The notes below the pieces were generated by a model, which made no database searches, was not told the DNA's origin, and was given only the letters and a program-made list of their open reading frames with translations. 9,764 nt of DNA from Pseudomonadota bacterium (GTDB lineage: Bacteria; Desulfobacterota; Desulfovibrionia; Desulfovibrionales; Desulfovibrionaceae): assembly GCA_018822065.1 (NCBI GenBank), contig JAHJKV010000314.1:1-9764 (forward strand), in the 5' to 3' direction. A program made the position numbers and the translations under genes. Positions 7,296 through 9,764 of this stretch are shown here, piece after piece. The stretch's first letter is position 1; the number at the start of each line of letters is the position of its first letter.

Positions 7296-8252
7296 TCAAA
7301 CGTGGTTTCTAAGCTTGAGTTCGAGGGTGTGGGGGCTCAGGTAGTGCTGGGAGGCGAGGTAGGGTTCGGCGTATTTGCGAACGAAGTGGTTCATGAGGGT
7401 CATGGGCACGATGAGTGGGATGTTTTTCTCCACGAACTGGTCGATCAGGTGGAGCATCTCCTGCTTTTCGTCCTGAGTGATCTGTTTTTTGAAATAACCC
7501 AGGCAATGCTGGAGCACGTTGCGGTGCTTCTTGGGCGTGGCCTTGAGTTGCAGGTTAGTGAACAAGATGGTGGAATACTGCTCGAAGAGCCGGGATATGC
7601 CCACTGCCTTGCCGTGGCCTGCCACCAGCCGCCCAAGTTCACGATAGGCCTCAACCGAGTGGGACATGATCAGCAGTTTGTGCCGGGTGTGGAACTCGAT
7701 GAGCGCCTTCATGTTTGGACCGTCGTTCGTTGACTCCAGCCACCGGTACATGACGAATATGCGTTCGATGAAATTTTCCCTCAGTCCCGGATCGTTCAAG
7801 CGGCCATCATCTTCAACGGGCAGCTGGGGGAAGTGGTCCATGAACCGACCGGCAAAAAAACCGCGACCGCTGTAGAGGGGCTGGCCGCCCCCATCGGGAT
7901 AAACGCGCACCTTTTCCATGCCCGAGGAGGGGGAACCTTTCTTGAACACGAAGCCGCACAGGTGGAAGCTTTCGAGCTTTTTGAGCCTGCCATCTGTCCA
8001 GCGCAGCATCTGCTGGGTCCAGTCCTTGCCGGACTCCCGGCCCACCAGGCGCGGATTGGCCACGTCGCCCACTAGGCGAACGGGTTCGCGCGGGATGCCC
8101 ATGCCCACCTCGGCCTCGGGGCAGACCGGAACGAATTCCACGAACTGTCCCAGAATATCCCGCAGATAGAGGTCAAGCTTGTGCCCGCCGTTGTAGCGAA
8201 CCTCGTCGCCAAGCAGGCAGGAACTGATGCCGACGCGAATGGGATGGGGCAT
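7296..8252 (-). CDS. DUF523-DUF1722 fusion protein (TudS-like desulfidase domain plus YbgA-like domain)
   Basis: A 318-aa soluble protein of two domains. The N-terminal DUF523 part (about 1-150) has three spaced cysteines: C12 in ISSCLLG, C44 in VPVCPEAE and C99 in FHLCGF. In the DUF523 member TudS, three cysteines hold a [4Fe-4S] cluster that removes sulfur from thiouracil, so a desulfidase role is plausible. The later motif reads SPSSG where many members have SPSCG. The C-terminal DUF1722 part (about 185-310) begins with FHTRHKLLIMSHS and matches E. coli YbgA, whose function is not established. The ATG complementary to 8250-8252 is chosen because AAAGGAG (8264-8258) precedes it by 5 nt. ATG at 8285 would add 11 residues and lacks such a site. 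It converges on metG and diverges from carB. Domain calls are firm; the activity is inferred. Confidence 0.9.
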   Translation of the reverse strand: MPHPIRVGISSCLLGDEVRYNGGHKLDLYLRDILGQFVEFVPVCPEAEVGMGIPREPVRLVGDVANPRLVGRESGKDWTQQMLRWTDGRLKKLESFHLCGFVFKKGSPSSGMEKVRVYPDGGGQPLYSGRGFFAGRFMDHFPQLPVEDDGRLNDPGLRENFIERIFVMYRWLESTNDGPNMKALIEFHTRHKLLIMSHSVEAYRELGRLVAGHGKAVGISRLFEQYSTILFTNLQLKATPKKHRNVLQHCLGYFKKQITQDEKQEMLHLIDQFVEKNIPLIVPMTLMNHFVRKYAEPYLASQHYLSPHTLELKLRNHV

Positions 8253-8257
8253 GGGAA

Positions 8258-8264
8258 CTCCTTT
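8258..8264 (-). promoter_or_regulatory. ribosome binding site deciding the start of the DUF523-DUF1722 gene
   Basis: Read on the minus strand, AAAGGAG occupies 8264-8258, 5 nt before the ATG at 8252-8250. The protein then opens MPHPIRVGISSCLLG, the usual beginning of the DUF523 domain, rather than with the 11-residue extension. Confidence 0.8.
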
Positions 8265-8343
8265 CCTTTTGGCGGTTTTTAGCACAAAATACCATCATCT
8301 GCCATGAAATCGCAGCCTCCTGCGTCTGGTCTGCTTGAAATAT

Positions 8344-8372
8344 TTTATAACATACCGAAATTAAAATATAAA
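8344..8372. promoter_or_regulatory. candidate symmetric promoter between the divergent genes
   Basis: TTTATA (8344-8349) and TATAAA (8367-8372) are inverted copies separated by 17 nt. On either strand they read as a -35 (four of six to TTGACA) and a -10 (five of six to TATAAT) at ideal spacing. Minus-strand initiation would fall near 8337, about 85 nt before the DUF523 gene; plus-strand initiation near 8379, about 104 nt before carB. The same block holds an overlapping 8-bp inverted repeat, ATATTTTA (8340-8347) and TAAAATAT (8362-8369). The minus-strand use is the likelier of the two, since carB has another candidate nearer. The 230-nt divergent gap contains no ORF that I believe in. Confidence 0.4.
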
Positions 8373-8401
8373 GATGTATTTCAGCTCAAGGTGACGGCCA
8401 C

Positions 8402-8430
8402 TTGCAGGCCGCGCCCATATTATATATATT
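8402..8430 (+). promoter_or_regulatory. candidate sigma70-type promoter for carB
   Basis: TTGCAG (8402-8407) and TATATT (8425-8430, five of six to TATAAT) are 17 nt apart, inside a run of alternating A and T (8417-8430). Initiation near 8437 would leave a leader of about 46 nt before ATG 8483. The -35 is poor (three of six). No pyrimidine attenuator, PyrR site or terminator hairpin is evident in the leader. Confidence 0.35.
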
Positions 8431-8482
8431 CACGCGCTTCGGAAGCAGCCTGCCTCAATCAACCTTCTAGTGGAACGAGTTC

Positions 8483-9764
8483 ATGCCCAAACGCACAGAT
8501 ATCAAGAAGATTATGCTCATCGGTTCTGGCCCCATCATCATCGGTCAGGCCTGTGAATTCGACTATTCCGGCACCCAGGCCCTCAAGGCTCTCAAAGAAG
8601 AGGGATACGAAGTCGTCCTGGTCAACTCCAACCCGGCCACCATCATGACCGATCCGGAGCTCGCCGACCGCACCTATATTGAGCCCATCGAACCCGAGAC
8701 CGTTGCCAAAATCATCGAGAAGGAGCGACCGGACGCACTCCTCCCTACCTTGGGGGGCCAGACCGCGCTGAACACCGCTCTGGCTCTGGCCGAGGCTGGC
8801 GTGCTTGAGAAGTTCAACGTCGAGCTTATCGGTGCCAAGCTAGAGGTGATCGAAAAGGCGGAAAGCCGGGAACTTTTTGGGCGGGCCATGGAGAACATCG
8901 GCCTGAAGATGGCAGCAAGCCGCATCGCCCGGACCATGGACGATGTGCGGGCCATCGCCCTGGAACTGCCGTTCCCGCTGATCATTCGCCCGGCCTTCAC
9001 CATGGGCGGGGCAGGTGGCGGCGTGGCCTATAACCAGGAAGAGCTAGAAAACATATCGGCCAACGGGCTTTCGCTGTCCATGAAGAGCGAGATTCTTATT
9101 GAGCAGTCCATCATCGGCTGGAAAGAGTTCGAGATGGAGGTCATGCGAGACAAGAAGGACAACTGTGTGATCATTTGTTCCATCGAGAACCTGGATCCCA
9201 TGGGCGTGCATACCGGCGACTCCATCACCGTGGCTCCGGCCCAGACCCTCACGGATGACGAATACCAGGTGATGCGCGACGCGAGCCTGGCGATCATGCG
9301 CGAGATCGGGGTGGAAACCGGCGGCAGTAACGTGCAGTTCGCCATTAACCCGGAAAATGGCGACATGGTAGTCATCGAGATGAACCCGCGTGTGTCGCGT
9401 TCATCTGCCCTGGCATCCAAGGCGACCGGTTTTCCCATCGCCAAGTTCGCGGCCAAGCTCGCCGTGGGCTATACTTTGGACGAAATCCCCAATGACATCA
9501 CCCGCGAGACCATGGCCAGCTTTGAGCCGACCATTGACTACTGCGTGATCAAGATTCCCCGCTTCACCTTCGAGAAGTTCCCTGGAAGCGAGGACTATCT
9601 GACCACGGCCATGAAAAGCGTGGGCGAGACCATGGCTATTGGCCGCACTTTTAAGGAATGTCTGCAGAAGGGGTTGCGCTCGCTTGAGACTGGCCAGCCT
9701 GGGCTGGGCAAGGATTTCAAGGAATGCCCGCGCGACAAGGACGAACTGCTGGCTGTTCTCAGAA
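8483..9764 (+). CDS. carB: Carbamoyl-phosphate synthase large subunit, 5' part
   Basis: The large subunit joins bicarbonate, ammonia (from glutamine via CarA) and two ATP into carbamoyl phosphate for pyrimidines and arginine. Only the first 427 of about 1,070-1,080 residues are in the window; the frame is open to the edge. This covers the carboxyphosphate ATP-grasp half. Visible are GSGPIIIGQACEFDYSG (14-30), R129, RPAFTMGGAGGG from R169, Q285, and EMNPR with E299 and N301. These fall at the same numbers as the known E. coli active-site residues, so there is no indel in this part. The ATG start is fixed by that numbering; its ribosome site (GGAACGAG, 8472-8479) is modest. carA is not in the window. 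It is transcribed away from the DUF523 gene across a 230-nt AT-rich gap. Confidence 0.97.
   Translation, partial: MPKRTDIKKIMLIGSGPIIIGQACEFDYSGTQALKALKEEGYEVVLVNSNPATIMTDPELADRTYIEPIEPETVAKIIEKERPDALLPTLGGQTALNTALALAEAGVLEKFNVELIGAKLEVIEKAESRELFGRAMENIGLKMAASRIARTMDDVRAIALELPFPLIIRPAFTMGGAGGGVAYNQEELENISANGLSLSMKSEILIEQSIIGWKEFEMEVMRDKKDNCVIICSIENLDPMGVHTGDSITVAPAQTLTDDEYQVMRDASLAIMREIGVETGGSNVQFAINPENGDMVVIEMNPRVSRSSALASKATGFPIAKFAAKLAVGYTLDEIPNDITRETMASFEPTIDYCVIKIPRFTFEKFPGSEDYLTTAMKSVGETMAIGRTFKECLQKGLRSLETGQPGLGKDFKECPRDKDELLAVLR

Noticed and set aside
8253..8285. 11-residue extension of the DUF523-DUF1722 protein
   Set aside because: The extension would span the AAAGGAG site that serves the internal ATG, and the DUF523 domain begins after that ATG.
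8304..8648. A 114-codon open frame across the carB promoter region and carB start
   Set aside because: It overlaps carB in another frame, has no ribosome site, and carB is certain from E. coli-numbered active-site residues.
1..9764. CRISPR arrays, tRNA or rRNA genes, insertion sequences, attachment sites
   Set aside because: No regularly spaced repeats, no tRNA-like cloverleaf sequence, no transposase or terminal inverted repeats were seen in any part of the window.

Overview
The window looks like an ordinary chromosomal segment from a GC-rich deltaproteobacterium, most likely a Desulfovibrio/Pseudodesulfovibrio-type sulfate reducer. This placement rests on remembered similarity of several proteins (the RicT/PSP1 protein, the DUF523-DUF1722 fusion, MetG) to that family, not on a search. 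No insertion sequence, phage gene, CRISPR array, tRNA or rRNA is visible, and every gene appears intact except carB, which runs off the right edge.

Layout. At 25-2463 (+) lies comEC, a large membrane protein of DNA uptake. After a 151-nt gap comes a stand-alone metallo-beta-lactamase-fold hydrolase (2615-3457, +), then a single-domain CheY-like response regulator (3577-3987, +). Next are a RicT/PSP1-family protein with a long disordered, arginine-ended tail (4136-5236, +) and metG, methionyl-tRNA synthetase (5272-7239, +), separated by only 35 nt and probably co-transcribed. A perfect palindromic, probably bidirectional, intrinsic terminator (7265-7292) separates metG from the convergent DUF523-DUF1722 gene (7296-8252, -). 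That gene shares a roughly 230-nt, strikingly AT-rich divergent promoter region with carB (8483 to the right edge, +), the large subunit of carbamoyl-phosphate synthase.

How the genes relate. ricT beside metG echoes the Bacillus subtilis holB-yaaT...metS neighbourhood, so that pair looks like an old association of RNA metabolism and translation genes. The hydrolase and response regulator between comEC and ricT have no partner kinase or effector in view. Their pairing is positional only. The DUF523 half of the minus-strand gene has the three spaced cysteines expected of a TudS-like [4Fe-4S] thiouracil desulfidase, which hints at a sulfur or thio-nucleobase salvage role. It stands divergent to a pyrimidine biosynthesis gene.

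The points most worth a second look are the RicT tail, the DUF523-DUF1722 fusion with its altered SPSSG motif, a self-complementary promoter-like pair of hexamers between the divergent genes, and three start-site corrections (GTG for the hydrolase, TTG for metG, internal ATGs for ricT and the DUF523 gene). I do not see a clearly new multi-gene system here.
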